A stretch of 64,000 bases of DNA from Galbibacter kalidii (GCF_026241135.1 NZ_JAPFGA010000007.1:62001-126000); one strand, 5' to 3'. Positions 17,252 through 26,906 are shown, numbered from the stretch's first letter. The notes: a model not told the origin generated them from the sequence alone. Translations and numbers: made by a program.

Positions 17252-18115
17252 CTACCCTAAATACATTTTCAGAATCTTGCTTCTGGAATTGTGTCTTAGT
17301 CTGCGTATTCCTTTTTCACGGATTTGTCGCACGCGTTCGCGGGTAAGGTCAAATACATCACCAATCTCCTCTAGAGTCATGGGTTGTTGATTCCCTATTC
17401 CGTAGTTCAAGCGGATGACATCAGCTTCACGAGTGGTAAGGGTTTCCAGCGCCCTGTTGATCTCAATGTGTAACGAATCGTGCAACAGGGTTTTATCAGG
17501 GTTTGGTGACTCACCCGATTTTACAACATCGTATAAATTGGAAGTTTCCCCTTCTTTAAGCGGTGCATCCATAGAGAGGTGCCTACCTGAATTCCGCATG
17601 GATTGTTTTACATCCTTTACGGTCATATCAAGCTCTTTGGCAATCTCTTCCGCAGAAGGTGCGCGTTCGTGCTCTTGTTCCAAAAACGAATAAGCTTTGT
17701 TGATCTTATTGATAGAACCGATCTTGTTGAGCGGTAATCTCACAATTCTGGATTGTTCAGCAAGGGCTTGCAAAATAGACTGACGAATCCACCACACGGC
17801 ATAAGAGATAAATTTAAATCCGCGTGTCTCATCAAAACGCTTGGCTGCTTTCACGAGTCCGAGGTTTCCTTCATTGATCAAATCAGGAAGTTTCAGCCCT
17901 TGATTCTGATATTGTTTTGCAACCGAAACTACAAAGCGTAAGTTGGCTTTAGTCAGTTTTTCCAAGGCGACTTGATCGCCTTCCCTGATCCGTTGAGCCA
18001 ATTCGACTTCTTCGTCCGCGGTAATCATATCGATCTTACTGATATCCTGAAGGTATTTGTCTAGTGATTTTGATTCTCGATTGGTTACCTGCTTTATTAT
18101 TTTCAGTTGTCTCAT
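17252..18115 (-). CDS. rpoD: primary RNA polymerase sigma factor (sigma-70, Bacteroidota type)
   Basis: 287 residues, the short form typical of Bacteroidota, lacking region 1.1 and the non-conserved insertion. Region 1.2 starts [20 protein letters not shown], region 2 has [36 protein letters not shown] and [14 protein letters not shown], and region 4 has [19 protein letters not shown] with the helix-turn-helix [19 protein letters not shown]. It recognises promoters with a -7 TAnnTTTG and a -33 TTG, a pattern seen throughout this window. ATG at 18113-18115. Confidence 0.96.
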   Translation of the reverse strand: MRQLKIIKQVTNRESKSLDKYLQDISKIDMITADEEVELAQRIREGDQVALEKLTKANLRFVVSVAKQYQNQGLKLPDLINEGNLGLVKAAKRFDETRGFKFISYAVWWIRQSILQALAEQSRIVRLPLNKIGSINKINKAYSFLEQEHERAPSAEEIAKELDMTVKDVKQSMRNSGRHLSMDAPLKEGETSNLYDVVKSGESPNPDKTLLHDSLHIEINRALETLTTREADVIRLNYGIGNQQPMTLEEIGDVFDLTRERVRQIREKGIRRLRHNSRSKILKMYLG

Positions 18116-18263
18116 ATATCTTGTGTAATATTTTATTATAACCTCGCATTAATACCATTTTTTTTTCAAAAAAGCAAATAGATCAAGGAAATAGTGCTAA
18201 AGAAGCGAAATTTTTAGTAAAAATTTATGATTTGTAGGAATCCATCTACGAAACTTAACAGAA

Positions 18264-18294
18264 AATGCCCGAGAAATAACATTTCTCAGGCATT
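18264..18294 (-). terminator. hairpin terminator after the FKBP gene
   Basis: AATGCCCGAGAAAT / ATTTCTCAGGCATT with a 3-nt loop (one mismatch), 26 nt past the stop of the minus-strand FKBP gene. A T-rich tract follows on that strand. Confidence 0.7.
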
Positions 18295-18320
18295 AAAAAA
18301 ACATATTTTCAAAAAGAAAA

Positions 18321-18749
18321 TTATTTGATCTCTAAAACTTCCACTTCAAATGTCAGGTCTTTTCCTGCTAGTGGGTGATTGGCATCGACTACGATAGCTT
18401 CATCTTTAACATCAGCTACAACCAATTGGATTTCCCTTCCGTCCGGAGTACGGGATACTAAGCCCATACCTACTTCTGGATCGATATTTTCCGGAAGCTC
18501 ACTTTTAGGAACTTCTTGAAACAATTCTTGCTTCACATCGCCATAAGCTTCAGTAGATGGAATATCGATAGTCTTTTTTTCGTTAACCGACATGTCTATG
18601 ATTCCTTTTTCAAATCCCGGGATCAATTGCCCTTGTCCAAGTGTGAATTCCAAAGGTTCTCTTTCCAAAGAACTGTCGAATACTTGTCCGTCTTGCAATT
18701 TTCCTGTGTAATGAACTTTAACCGTGTCGTTTTCCTTTACTTGACTCAT
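18321..18749 (-). CDS. FKBP-type peptidyl-prolyl cis-trans isomerase, SlyD-like
   Basis: 142 residues. The FKBP core is split by an insert-in-flap domain, as in SlyD: VHYTGKLQDGQVFDSSLEREPLEF, then QLIPGFEKGIIDMSVNEKKTI, then the IF segment with PKSELPENIDPEVGMGLVS, and the closing VDANHPLAGKDLTFEVEVLEI. Catalyses proline isomerisation and acts as a folding chaperone. It lacks the His-rich metal-binding tail of E. coli SlyD. ATG at 18747-18749; single-gene unit with its own terminator. Confidence 0.93.
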   Translation of the reverse strand: MSQVKENDTVKVHYTGKLQDGQVFDSSLEREPLEFTLGQGQLIPGFEKGIIDMSVNEKKTIDIPSTEAYGDVKQELFQEVPKSELPENIDPEVGMGLVSRTPDGREIQLVVADVKDEAIVVDANHPLAGKDLTFEVEVLEIK

Positions 18750-19170
18750 AAAATAATTTTAATATGCCTACCCGTTGGCAAGCTTCGTTTTTATTTAAAA
18801 CGCAAAATTACAGGAAATTAGTTAAAATACCATAGCTTTTGTGTTAAGTGTTGTAAAATACACGGTATTTATCAAGTTCTATGTTTTTCTTGGGCGTGCC
18901 TCTCATCGCGCCTCCTCGGGTCGGGCCTGCCTTTGTCGGCAGACAGACTCTCGCTACTCGCTTCCTTCCGCAAGGGCTCTGGGCGAGCTCAGACATGCCG
19001 CTCCATCCCTCACGCAGGTAAAATTCCAAATCCCCCAATTCCTCCAATTAACCCATGATCAAATCTTCAATCTTAAATTTTAAACTTTCAACCTTCAACA
19101 CTGATCACCCAACTTCCAAATAAAAATCACTATGTTTACTGTCAACCAACTAAAAACACTTTAAGTTTCT
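18750..19170. other. intergenic region with long interspersed repeat
   Basis: No gene is supported. A GC-rich repeat (about 18885-19020) begins TCTTGGGCGTGCCTCTCATC, contains CGGGTCGGGCCTGCC and TTTGTCGGCAGACAG, and ends CCATCCCTCACGCAGG. The GGGCGTGCC...GGGTCGGG pattern is a widespread flavobacterial intergenic repeat type as far as I recall. Open frames over it on both strands are repeat artefacts. Confidence 0.6.
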
Positions 19171-19794
19171 ATGAATTGTCCGCTTTGCGACACCACACTT
19201 ACCGAAGAAATAGATGAAGGTTATTATAATTGCAGTACCTGTTTTGCGATCGTAAAGGACAAGAAAGACTATCTGTCACTGGAGGTAGAAAAAGCGAGGT
19301 ATGAAACCCATAATAACGATGTGAACGATGTGCGGTATCAAAATTTTACTTCGCCCATTACCGATTACGTACTGGAAAAGCAGAAAGCAGAACACCTCGG
19401 ATTGGATTTTGGTTGCGGCACCGGACCGGTCATATCAAAAATGCTTGAGGATAATGGGTATCATATCGAACAATACGATCCGTTTTTCAAACCGGACACC
19501 GTTTTATTGGACAATACCTATGATTATATTGTGTCTTGTGAGGTCTTTGAACATTTTTTTAACCCGAAGGAGGAAATCGACAAGCTGTATAAACTGCTGA
19601 AGTTAGGAGGGAGGCTACTAATTATGACTTTGCTTTATAGCGAAAGTATTGATTTTGAGAAATGGGAATATCGAAATGATGCCACTCATGTTTTTTTCTA
19701 CCGAAAGAAAACCATTGAATATATCGCCAAGCATTGGGGATTTAAGATCGAAAAAGTAACAGATCGGTTTATTGGGTTGAAAAAACTGGAATGA
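19171..19794 (+). CDS. class I SAM-dependent methyltransferase with N-terminal zinc ribbon
   Basis: 207 residues. The N-terminus carries four Cys in the zinc-ribbon arrangement CPLCDTTLTEEIDEGYYNCSTC (residues 3-24, C-x2-C...C-x2-C). The methyltransferase core follows with LGLDFGCGTGPVISKML as motif I, DYIVSCEVFEHFFNPKEEI as the post-II region, and LLKLGGRLLIMTLLY as motif III. This build resembles the methyltransferase-type-12 proteins. Substrate unknown. Monocistronic. Confidence 0.85.
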   Translation: MNCPLCDTTLTEEIDEGYYNCSTCFAIVKDKKDYLSLEVEKARYETHNNDVNDVRYQNFTSPITDYVLEKQKAEHLGLDFGCGTGPVISKMLEDNGYHIEQYDPFFKPDTVLLDNTYDYIVSCEVFEHFFNPKEEIDKLYKLLKLGGRLLIMTLLYSESIDFEKWEYRNDATHVFFYRKKTIEYIAKHWGFKIEKVTDRFIGLKKLE

Positions 19795-19971
19795 ACAAAT
19801 TCCAAGTAACAAATTCCAAAAAAAACAGCGCCATACCATATTGATTTCTTCCCTCCTTTGGAGGGGTTGGGGAGGGTTTTTTCACCCCTGACTTCCGGCT
19901 TCCAACCTCGGTCTCCATACCCTTCACAAACTTTTAAACTTTATAATTTCACATTATCGTTAAAACGAATT

Positions 19972-19979
19972 AACTTTGT
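19972..19979 (+). promoter_or_regulatory. -7 box upstream of the helicase gene
   Basis: TAACTTTG matches the Bacteroidota -7 consensus TAnnTTTG exactly and lies 30 bp before the helicase ATG. The preceding 100 bp includes a CCCTCCTTTGGAGGGG-type repeat at about 19851-19870. Confidence 0.5.
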
Positions 19980-20009
19980 TCGCTTAACCGATTACCATTA
20001 ATCACACGT

Positions 20010-21512
20010 ATGTTTGCTATTGGAGAAGAAGAAGAAAAAGAACTTTACGATTACCAAAAAGGGGCGATAGACCAGATTTTTGAACGCATCCACAACAAGC
20101 CTCACAATTACCACCTTCTCTATCAATTACCTACGGGAGGAGGGAAGACGGTTATTTTTTCCGAGATTGTAAGAAGATATATTCAGGAAACCCAAAAAAA
20201 GGTAGTGGTGCTCACCCACAGGATTGAATTGAGTAAGCAAACCTCAAAAATGCTTGAAGAGTTCAAAGTAAAGAACAAGATCATCAACAGCAAGGTGAAG
20301 GAATTGCCCGATCAGGATGAATATATGTGTTTTGTGGCGATGGTGGAGACCTTAAAAAACCGACTTAATGAAAAAAAGCTGGAGATTGATGATGTAGGTT
20401 TGGTTATTATTGATGAAGCACACTATAATTCTTTCCGAAAATTACTGTCCTTTTTTAAGAATAGTTTTATACTTGGGGTAACAGCGACACCGCTCAGTTC
20501 CAACATCAAACTTCCGATGAAGGATAATTATAACGAACTTGTCATTGGAGAGGCAATCAAAACATTGATCGAAAAAGGTTTTTTGGCAAAAGCGGAAACA
20601 TTTACCTATGATGTAGGACTAAGTGCTCTTAAAGTCGGGATTAACGGAGATTATACTGTAAAATCGTCTGAAGCTTTGTATTCGAATTTTGAAATGCAGG
20701 AAAAGCTCTTGTATGCTTATGAAGAAAAAGCCAAGAGAACCAAAACATTGATCTTCAACAATGGTATCAATACGTCGTGGTATGTGTATGAAATGTTTAG
20801 GGAAGCCGGTTATCCGGTGCGACATTTGGATAATACGCATAGCAATAAAGAACGTAAAGAAATATTAAAATGGTTCAAAAACACTCCTGACGCCATTTTG
20901 AGTTCAGTAAGTATTTTAACCACTGGATTTGATGAACCTTCCGTAGAGACCATTATTCTGAATAGGGCGACTCGTTCGTTGACCCTTTATTTCCAGATGA
21001 TTGGAAGGGGATCGCGAGTGTTGCCAAATAAAAACAAATTTAAGGTGATTGACCTTGGGAATAATGTGGCGAGATTTGGTTTGTGGAGCGAACCGGTGGA
21101 CTGGCATCATATTTTCAGATATCCTGATTTTTATTTGGAAAACATCAAGGATGATGAAGAGATTGAAAGTAATTTCGTTTACGAGATGCCTCAAAAAATA
21201 AGGGAGATGTTCGGTAAAACTGAAGACGTCACTTTTGATATTGAAGATGTTTATGATGAAAGCATCAAAAAAGGCTTGAGATCGAAAACCGTTTTGGAAA
21301 AATCTTTAAAACAACATACCCAAATGTGTGTTGAAAACAGCGAAGATGCCTATGATGCCCGTATGTTGGCCATGGAGCTAAAAGACGATATTGAGAGTAG
21401 GATCAAACGGTATTCCTATTGTATCAGTAAGAGTACGAAGAACTACAGGGATTGGCTGGCAGAAGATTATTTCAGAAAACTGCGAATGAATATCGTTAAA
21501 AAATATCAGTAA
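20010..21512 (+). CDS. DEAD/DEAH-box superfamily 2 helicase
   Basis: 500 residues. Motif I PTGGGKT is at 41-47, motif II DEAH at 135-138, motif III VTATPLS follows, and the second RecA domain has STGFDEPSVE-like sequence (TTGFDEPSVETIILNRATRS) and QMIGRGSR as motif VI. It resembles the helicase part of type I/III restriction and UvrB-like enzymes without their accessory domains. It likely unwinds or remodels nucleic acid; a specific pathway is not evident. No methylase or nuclease gene is adjacent. Ends near a strong terminator. Confidence 0.9.
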   Translation: MFAIGEEEEKELYDYQKGAIDQIFERIHNKPHNYHLLYQLPTGGGKTVIFSEIVRRYIQETQKKVVVLTHRIELSKQTSKMLEEFKVKNKIINSKVKELPDQDEYMCFVAMVETLKNRLNEKKLEIDDVGLVIIDEAHYNSFRKLLSFFKNSFILGVTATPLSSNIKLPMKDNYNELVIGEAIKTLIEKGFLAKAETFTYDVGLSALKVGINGDYTVKSSEALYSNFEMQEKLLYAYEEKAKRTKTLIFNNGINTSWYVYEMFREAGYPVRHLDNTHSNKERKEILKWFKNTPDAILSSVSILTTGFDEPSVETIILNRATRSLTLYFQMIGRGSRVLPNKNKFKVIDLGNNVARFGLWSEPVDWHHIFRYPDFYLENIKDDEEIESNFVYEMPQKIREMFGKTEDVTFDIEDVYDESIKKGLRSKTVLEKSLKQHTQMCVENSEDAYDARMLAMELKDDIESRIKRYSYCISKSTKNYRDWLAEDYFRKLRMNIVKKYQ

Positions 21513-21610
21513 AAAAGTAAAATTTAACCCTGCCTTTGCCGGCAGGCAGGCGCAAGGAGCGCAAAGAAATACAATACGCAAGGTTCGCAAGAACAATAGA
21601 TAGAAAGTAA

Positions 21611-21650
21611 AAGCCCAGTAAATCTCATGATTTACTGGGCTTTTTGTTTT
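21611..21650 (+). terminator. bidirectional rho-independent terminator
   Basis: Perfect 14-bp stem AAGCCCAGTAAATC / GATTTACTGGGCTT with a 4-nt loop and T-runs on both sides. It lies between the convergent helicase and VWA lipoprotein genes and can serve both. Confidence 0.88.
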
Positions 21651-21669
21651 GGTAAACACTTAATATGTC

Positions 21670-22731
21670 TTACTCACAACCTGAGGTAAACCCTGTAGCA
21701 TCAAATTCTGATTCGATTGCTCCTTGCTCTTCACCTTTTACAGCTTGGATCACCAGTTGGTTAACACCACTACCATCCCTTTTCGGACTACAATATTCAA
21801 AGAGGTAATAACTATGTGCTTGTCCGGCCACATTTTGTGAAATTTGTCGGAAGGTAGCTTCCAGTTCTTCTTTGTTTTCGGCAACCGCATAGGCGGTTTT
21901 TCCGATGGCTTTCAAGACATTTTCGTCGATTTCGCTTCCTAGACCAATACTAAAGAACGAAATGTTTTCATTGGCATTATTCACTTTGTTGATGGCATCA
22001 CTTTCTTTATATCGGGCTGCTTGATCGGTTCCATCGGTAAAAACAACAACGGAAGAAGCCGCCAAAATATCATTATCTTCATTTTCTTTTAGGATAGCTG
22101 TAGCCGAATCGGTTGCTTTTATTACAGCTCCGTAAAGATCGGTCGAAGGGTCATCACTTATATCTGCCGTGATGCTATCGATCGATGCTTTAAGTTCTTC
22201 GCTACTGGAGGTCAGTGGGTTCAATTCGTGTAAGGCATCTTCTCCGTCGAACCAATAAATAGCCATTCTGAATTGTTCATCGGGTGTGGCGGGCATTACT
22301 TCATCAATAAAACTTACAGAAGCGGTTTTCAGCTCCTCAAGGCTGGTGCTCAACACACTGTTACTCAAATCCAAGACCAAAAGGGTGTTGGTGTTGAATA
22401 CTTGTGAGTTAGGCGATATACGTCCGTTGGATTCCGAAGGGGAAATAGGTTTGTAGCAATTGTCGTTTCTCCCTTTTTCGAAAATATTAAAATTGCTGGC
22501 GGTCAATCCCGGAACAGGATTACCATCCATGTCGTTTACCTTAAAGAAAATCGATACTTTTCCGGGTAAGGCTGTAAAAGTTTCCTGAATGGAAAGCCTG
22601 AATTGATTCTCTCCAAGTCCGAGGCATTTATCTACTTCGGGACCTGATCCAAAGTCATCATCCGACGAACTACAGGCATAAAATAAGCCGATTAGACACA
22701 ATACGCTTAATGCTGTTTTTATTAGTTTCAT
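21670..22731 (-). CDS. von Willebrand factor A domain lipoprotein
   Basis: 353 residues. Lipoprotein signal with Cys20 (LFYACSSSDDD). A short beta domain (about 40-95, IFFKVNDMDGNPVPGLTASNF) precedes the VWA domain, whose metal-ion-dependent adhesion site begins LLVLDLSNSV (D-x-S-x-S) and includes the downstream Thr/Asp region VVFTDGTD. The C-terminus KRDGSGVNQLVIQAVKGEEQG suggests a second small beta domain. Probably an envelope protein acting in adhesion or complex assembly. ATG at 22729-22731. Confidence 0.88.
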   Translation of the reverse strand: MKLIKTALSVLCLIGLFYACSSSDDDFGSGPEVDKCLGLGENQFRLSIQETFTALPGKVSIFFKVNDMDGNPVPGLTASNFNIFEKGRNDNCYKPISPSESNGRISPNSQVFNTNTLLVLDLSNSVLSTSLEELKTASVSFIDEVMPATPDEQFRMAIYWFDGEDALHELNPLTSSSEELKASIDSITADISDDPSTDLYGAVIKATDSATAILKENEDNDILAASSVVVFTDGTDQAARYKESDAINKVNNANENISFFSIGLGSEIDENVLKAIGKTAYAVAENKEELEATFRQISQNVAGQAHSYYLFEYCSPKRDGSGVNQLVIQAVKGEEQGAIESEFDATGFTSGCE

Positions 22732-22816
22732 ATTTTAACTGCTTTTTGTTCTGCTGTTTTAACGGTACAAAGCAATTAAAATTATATCAGTTTGATTAAA
22801 TGTTTTATAAAGCAAC

Positions 22817-22889
22817 CTCTCGACAAGCTTTGCTTGGTATCTTCAATTCAAAATATATTTTGAATCATTGATAATGATCGAGGTGACAC
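22817..22889. repeat. palindromic interspersed element, copy 1
   Basis: About 73 bp, CTCTCGACAAGCTTTGCTTG...GATCGAGGTGAC, centred on the perfect 20-bp palindrome ATTCAAAATATATTTTGAAT (22846-22865). The same element is at 52494-52564 with an identical centre and diverged arms. Confidence 0.8.
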
Positions 22890-22946
22890 TTTCTATTTTT
22901 AAACTTGCTCAAAATTGATGTCCTTTTAGTGTATTAAGGGGTAGTT

Positions 22947-23555
22947 TTAAGAAACAATAGTCCTAAAGGTTAGATTGATACGTGGACTGTTCACTTTTTT
23001 AGTGGGAGGAAGGCTGTGCAGCCAGTGGGTTTGGGTTATGCCTTTCATGAGGATAAGACTTCCGTTTTCCAGTGTTACAGCCACTTTTTCTTTGGTCTTT
23101 TTATGTTTAAAGACAAATTTTCGTTCCGCACCTAAGCTCAATGACGCAATAGCACCGTTCTTTTGCAGTTCTTTTTCGTCGTCACTGTGCCATGACATGC
23201 CTTCACTTCCGTTGTGATAGAGATTCAACAGGCAGGAATTATAGGTTTCTCCGGTTTTTTCTTCGATTAGCTGTTTTAACTCCATAAGCTCTTTTGTCCA
23301 CTCGAGGGCTTGCTTCGTTATATTTGAATAGGTATACGTAAACGGTTTGTCCCCATACCAGGCCACTTTTCGTTTGGTAACGATCTGTTTTCCAAAAAGA
23401 ATGATTTTGTCGTGCTCCCAGGTAATGCTATTCAGAAGAGAATCATACAAATCGGAAGCCTTCACATGAGGAATCACATTTCCGTAATAATTCACAATAC
23501 CGTCATATGGCAGTAAATTCTGATTGGGATCGGTATGGATATCGAATAGTTTCAT
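22947..23555 (-). CDS. alkB: AlkB-like 2-oxoglutarate/Fe(II) dioxygenase
   Basis: 202 residues. It repairs N-alkylated bases in DNA or RNA by oxidative demethylation. The iron ligands appear in GMSWHSDDE (His-x-Asp) and in the later GITQTHWLHSLP (His), and the 2-oxoglutarate-binding Arg in SPRINLTFR. The length and the motif NLYHNGSEGMSWH fit the ALKBH2/3-like type common in Bacteroidota. ATG at 23553-23555, divergent from dnaK with 140 bp between. Confidence 0.93.
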   Translation of the reverse strand: MKLFDIHTDPNQNLLPYDGIVNYYGNVIPHVKASDLYDSLLNSITWEHDKIILFGKQIVTKRKVAWYGDKPFTYTYSNITKQALEWTKELMELKQLIEEKTGETYNSCLLNLYHNGSEGMSWHSDDEKELQKNGAIASLSLGAERKFVFKHKKTKEKVAVTLENGSLILMKGITQTHWLHSLPPTKKVNSPRINLTFRTIVS

Positions 23556-23602
23556 TTCTTATCAGCTAAAATAATCAATTCGTCAGGGCTGTCTCTTGTT
23601 TA

Positions 23603-23643
23603 TGACAGTTTGTCATTTTTTTGGTCATGGCATAAAGATTGAC
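23603..23643 (+). promoter_or_regulatory. regulatory region of dnaK with palindrome and sigma-54-like box
   Basis: A perfect short palindrome TGACAGTTTGTCA (23603-23615) is followed by TGGCATAAAGATTGAC (23628-23643). The latter matches the -24/-12 pattern TGGCA-N6-TTGC except that the final C is A. The arrangement may serve heat-shock control. It is offered from pattern only; no rpoN is in the window. Confidence 0.4.
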
Positions 23644-23695
23644 TTTTGTATTGCGATTGAAATAAAGAATTTTCAAACACTATAAAAATATAAAC

Positions 23696-25609
23696 ATGAG
23701 TAAAATTATTGGAATAGACTTAGGAACAACCAACTCTTGTGTTTCCGTAATGGAAGGTAACGAACCGGTTGTTATACCTAATGCTGAAGGAAAAAGAACG
23801 ACACCTTCTGTCATTGCTTTTGTTGATGAAGGAGAAATTAAAGTGGGGGACCCTGCAAAGCGTCAGGCGGTAACCAACCCTCATAAAACCATATATTCAA
23901 TCAAACGTTTTATGGGTAATAAGTTCTCTGAATCTGCAAAGGAGGCAGGACGAGTACCTTATAAAGTTATAAAAGGAGACAACAATACACCCCGTGTAGA
24001 TATAGACGGGCGTTTATACACACCTCAGGAATTATCGGCTATGATTCTTCAAAAAATGAAGAAAACTGCTGAAGATTACTTGGGACAAGATGTAGCACAG
24101 GCGGTTATTACCGTTCCTGCTTATTTTAACGATGCTCAGCGTCAAGCTACAAAAGAGGCCGGAGAGATCGCAGGTTTAAAAGTAGAGCGAATCATCAACG
24201 AGCCTACAGCTGCAGCATTGGCATACGGATTGGATAAAAAAGGAGAAGACCAGAAGATCGTGGTATTCGACTTTGGTGGAGGTACACATGACGTTTCTAT
24301 CCTTGAATTGGGAGATGGCGTTTTTGAAGTACTTTCAACAGACGGAGATACTCACCTTGGTGGGGATGATGTAGATGAAAAGATCATCAACTGGTTGGCA
24401 GAAGAATTTAAAAAAGATGAGGATATCGACCTTAGGAAAGACCCTATGGCGCTTCAACGTCTAAAAGAAGCTGCGGAGAAAGCAAAAATCGAATTGTCAT
24501 CTGCAAGCCAAACTGAAATCAACTTGCCTTATGTTACGGCTACATCAAGTGGTCCTAAACACTTGGTGAGAACCTTGACACGCTCTAAGTTTGAGCAATT
24601 GATCGCTGATTTGGTAGAAAGAACCATCGCTCCGTGTGAAAAAGCATTGAAAAGCGCCGGACTTTCTAAAAGCGATATCAATGAGGTTATTTTAGTGGGT
24701 GGTTCAACAAGGATTCCTGCAGTTCAAGAAGCTGTTGAGAAATTCTTTGGTAAGAAACCATCAAAAGGAGTAAACCCAGACGAAGTTGTTGCTATTGGTG
24801 CAGCTATTCAAGGTGGAGTGTTGACCGGTGATGTGAAAGATGTAGTGCTATTGGATGTTACCCCACTTTCTTTGGGTATTGAAACCATGGGCGGTGTAAT
24901 GACCAAACTTATTGAGGCCAATACGACCATTCCTTCTAAAAAATCGCAGATATTCTCTACAGCGGCAGACAGTCAGTCATCAGTGGAAATTCACGTGTTG
25001 CAAGGAGAAAGACCAATGGCAGCCGACAATAAGACCATCGGACGCTTCCACTTAGACGGAATCCCACCAGCACCAAGAGGAGTTCCTCAAATTGAAGTGA
25101 CTTTTGATATCGATGCCAATGGTATTATCAATGTTTCTGCTAAAGATAAAGGAACAAACAAAGAGCAAAACATTCGTATCGAGGCTTCTTCAGGATTGAC
25201 AGAAGAAGAAATCGAGAAAATGAAGAAGGAAGCTGAAGCCAATGCTGAAGCGGATAAAAAGGCTAAGGAAAAAGTTGATAAACTCAATGAAGCTGATGCC
25301 ATGATCTTCCAAACTGAAAAGCAATTGAAAGAATTTGGCGATAAATTATCTGACGATAAGAAAAAGCCGATTGAAGATGCTTTGGAAGAATTGAAGAAAG
25401 CATACGAAACTAAAGATGTAGATACTATTCAACCTGCATTAGACAAAATCAATGAGGCTTGGAAAGTAGCATCTGAAGAAATGTACAAAGCTCAAGCGGA
25501 AGCACAACAAAATGGTGATGCAGCTGCAGGAGACGCTCAAGGTAGTGCCGGGGGTGACTCTAAAGAAGGAGAAGATGTACAGGATGTAGACTTTGAAGAA
25601 GTGAAGTAA
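23696..25609 (+). CDS. dnaK: molecular chaperone DnaK (Hsp70)
   Basis: 637 residues, full length. The ATPase domain opens [17 protein letters not shown], has [20 protein letters not shown] and [14 protein letters not shown], and [11 protein letters not shown]; the substrate domain has [20 protein letters not shown] and [27 protein letters not shown]. The C-terminal tail is acidic and ends [12 protein letters not shown], close to the EEVD-like end of bacterial DnaK. Folds client proteins with DnaJ and GrpE, neither of which is in this window. Monocistronic, with its own terminator. Confidence 0.98.
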   Translation: MSKIIGIDLGTTNSCVSVMEGNEPVVIPNAEGKRTTPSVIAFVDEGEIKVGDPAKRQAVTNPHKTIYSIKRFMGNKFSESAKEAGRVPYKVIKGDNNTPRVDIDGRLYTPQELSAMILQKMKKTAEDYLGQDVAQAVITVPAYFNDAQRQATKEAGEIAGLKVERIINEPTAAALAYGLDKKGEDQKIVVFDFGGGTHDVSILELGDGVFEVLSTDGDTHLGGDDVDEKIINWLAEEFKKDEDIDLRKDPMALQRLKEAAEKAKIELSSASQTEINLPYVTATSSGPKHLVRTLTRSKFEQLIADLVERTIAPCEKALKSAGLSKSDINEVILVGGSTRIPAVQEAVEKFFGKKPSKGVNPDEVVAIGAAIQGGVLTGDVKDVVLLDVTPLSLGIETMGGVMTKLIEANTTIPSKKSQIFSTAADSQSSVEIHVLQGERPMAADNKTIGRFHLDGIPPAPRGVPQIEVTFDIDANGIINVSAKDKGTNKEQNIRIEASSGLTEEEIEKMKKEAEANAEADKKAKEKVDKLNEADAMIFQTEKQLKEFGDKLSDDKKKPIEDALEELKKAYETKDVDTIQPALDKINEAWKVASEEMYKAQAEAQQNGDAAAGDAQGSAGGDSKEGEDVQDVDFEEVK

Positions 25610-25661
25610 ATAAGTCGGAAGATGGAAGTCAGGAGACAGAAGTTGAAAGACAGTAGTTATA

Positions 25662-25691
25662 AAAAATCCCCGGTGTTTGCCGGGGATTTTT
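25662..25691 (+). terminator. rho-independent terminator after dnaK
   Basis: AAAAATCCCCGG / CCGGGGATTTTT stem, 6-nt loop, followed by TGTTTTT, 53 nt past the dnaK stop. Confidence 0.9.
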
Positions 25692-25698
25692 GTTTTTA

Positions 25699-25806
25699 TC
25701 AATCATTATTTTTCTTAAGTAAATAAAGGCCAACTTCTTTAATCAGCCAGATGACTATACCAAGGAGGGCTGCAAAGATTCCTATTTGTATAAGTACTGT
25801 ATCCAT
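25699..25806 (-). CDS. 35-residue single-pass membrane protein
   Basis: An ATG at 25804-25806 opens a 35-codon frame: MDTVLIQIGIFAALLGIVIW followed by LIKEVGLYLLKKNND. It has a hydrophobic helix of about 20 residues and a basic tail, a plausible small membrane protein. The stop (25699-25701) lies just past the dnaK terminator, which could also end this gene on the minus strand. Similar one-helix microproteins are common but usually unannotated. Conservation has not been tested. Confidence 0.5.
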   Translation of the reverse strand: MDTVLIQIGIFAALLGIVIWLIKEVGLYLLKKNND

Positions 25807-25892
25807 AACATATCATTTAGTATTAGTACATATACGATGCAAAAAGAACTAAAGGTTGCTTAAGAAAATCACAAAAATTCTTAAAACTTCTC

Positions 25893-26441
25893 TTATCGAG
25901 CAAGCCATTCTTCTTTTAAAATACCATAACAGCAGGTGTTTCTTTTGTAACCATCCAATAAGTAGACATTTTTGCGAAGAATACCCTCTAGTTGGGCTCC
26001 TAATTTTTCCACGGCTTTTCTGGAACGGATATTGCGTTCGTCAATCCTGAATTCTATTTTTTCAAATCCCATCTTGTAGAAAACATAATTGATCATCAAG
26101 TTTTTCATGGCAGTGTTGAGTCCGTTACCGTGAAACTCCCTGCCAATCCATGTCGAACCGATATGAAGTACCTTATTGTCCCAGTCAATATTCATAAAAC
26201 GCGTACATCCGGCATATTTTTTTGCTCTTTTGTCGTAGATAATAAAAGGAATGGCAGTTTTCGCTTCTTGGAGTTCCAAAGCCTTTTTTACATACTGCGT
26301 TAACGCTTGTAAAGTGGAAATATTTGAAGGAGAATATTGTACGAGTTTGTCTTCAGAAGCGATGGTATATAGATTTTTATAATTTTCCAGCGTAAGCGGA
26401 GCAAGCTGTACGATTTCATTTTCCAAGGTGGGTGTATTCAT
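25893..26441 (-). CDS. GNAT N-acetyltransferase, RimJ/RimL type
   Basis: 182 residues from the ATG at 26439-26441 (MNTPTLENEIVQLAPLTLEN). The open frame extends upstream but overlaps the divergent thioesterase gene there, so the shorter start is preferred. RimL-like features: HIGSTWIGREFHGNGLNTAMKNLMI carries the acetyl-CoA pyrophosphate loop (R/Q-x-x-G-x-G/A), followed by EFRIDERNIRSRKAVEKLGAQLEG. Acetylates an amine on an unknown protein or small molecule. Divergent from the thioesterase with 37 bp between starts. Confidence 0.87.
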   Translation of the reverse strand: MNTPTLENEIVQLAPLTLENYKNLYTIASEDKLVQYSPSNISTLQALTQYVKKALELQEAKTAIPFIIYDKRAKKYAGCTRFMNIDWDNKVLHIGSTWIGREFHGNGLNTAMKNLMINYVFYKMGFEKIEFRIDERNIRSRKAVEKLGAQLEGILRKNVYLLDGYKRNTCCYGILKEEWLAR

Positions 26442-26478
26442 GATAGTTGTTGTATTTTTACAAATCAAATTTAGAGAT

Positions 26479-26898
26479 ATGCATCCTGATAAAGAAAAAA
26501 TATTGGCGCTTATTCGTGAACGTTGTAAAAACACGTTGATGGAAACACTTGACATAGAATTTACTGAAATAGGAGAGGACTATCTGATGGCCAAAATGCC
26601 GGTAACGCCCCGTGTTCATCAACCGGATGGTGTGCTTCACGGTGGGGCCACTGTTGCTTTGGCTGAAAGTGTTGGGAGTGCCGCTTCGTATATTTTTCTT
26701 GATACGGACAAGTTTTTTATCCGCGGGATTGAAATTTCTGCCAATCATCTTAAAAGTGTTAAAGACGGAGTGATTTATGCTAAAACCTCTATAATCCACA
26801 AAGGAAGAACGACGCAATTGTGGGAAATAAAGATAACGGATGAATCCGATAACCTGATATCGCTCTGTAAACTCACCACTATTGCCTTGCCGAAATAA
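26479..26898 (+). CDS. menI: hotdog-fold thioesterase, candidate DHNA-CoA thioesterase
   Basis: 139 residues from the ATG at 26479 (MHPDKEKILALIRERCKN). The PaaI/YdiI-type hotdog signature is VHQPDGVLHGGATVALAESVGSAAS, with the catalytic Glu in the LAES region, followed by GIEISANHLKSVKDG and GRTTQLWEIKI. It lies 8 nt before menF and at the head of a menaquinone gene run, which makes hydrolysis of 1,4-dihydroxy-2-naphthoyl-CoA (MenI) its most likely job. Fold assignment is firm; the substrate is inferred from context. Confidence 0.85.
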   Translation: MHPDKEKILALIRERCKNTLMETLDIEFTEIGEDYLMAKMPVTPRVHQPDGVLHGGATVALAESVGSAASYIFLDTDKFFIRGIEISANHLKSVKDGVIYAKTSIIHKGRTTQLWEIKITDESDNLISLCKLTTIALPK

Positions 26899-26906
26899 AA
26901 TAGTTT

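Noticed and set aside
18841-19083. 80- and 67-codon frames on both strands.
   Set aside because: They translate a GC-rich interspersed repeat; the same repeat pattern explains both.
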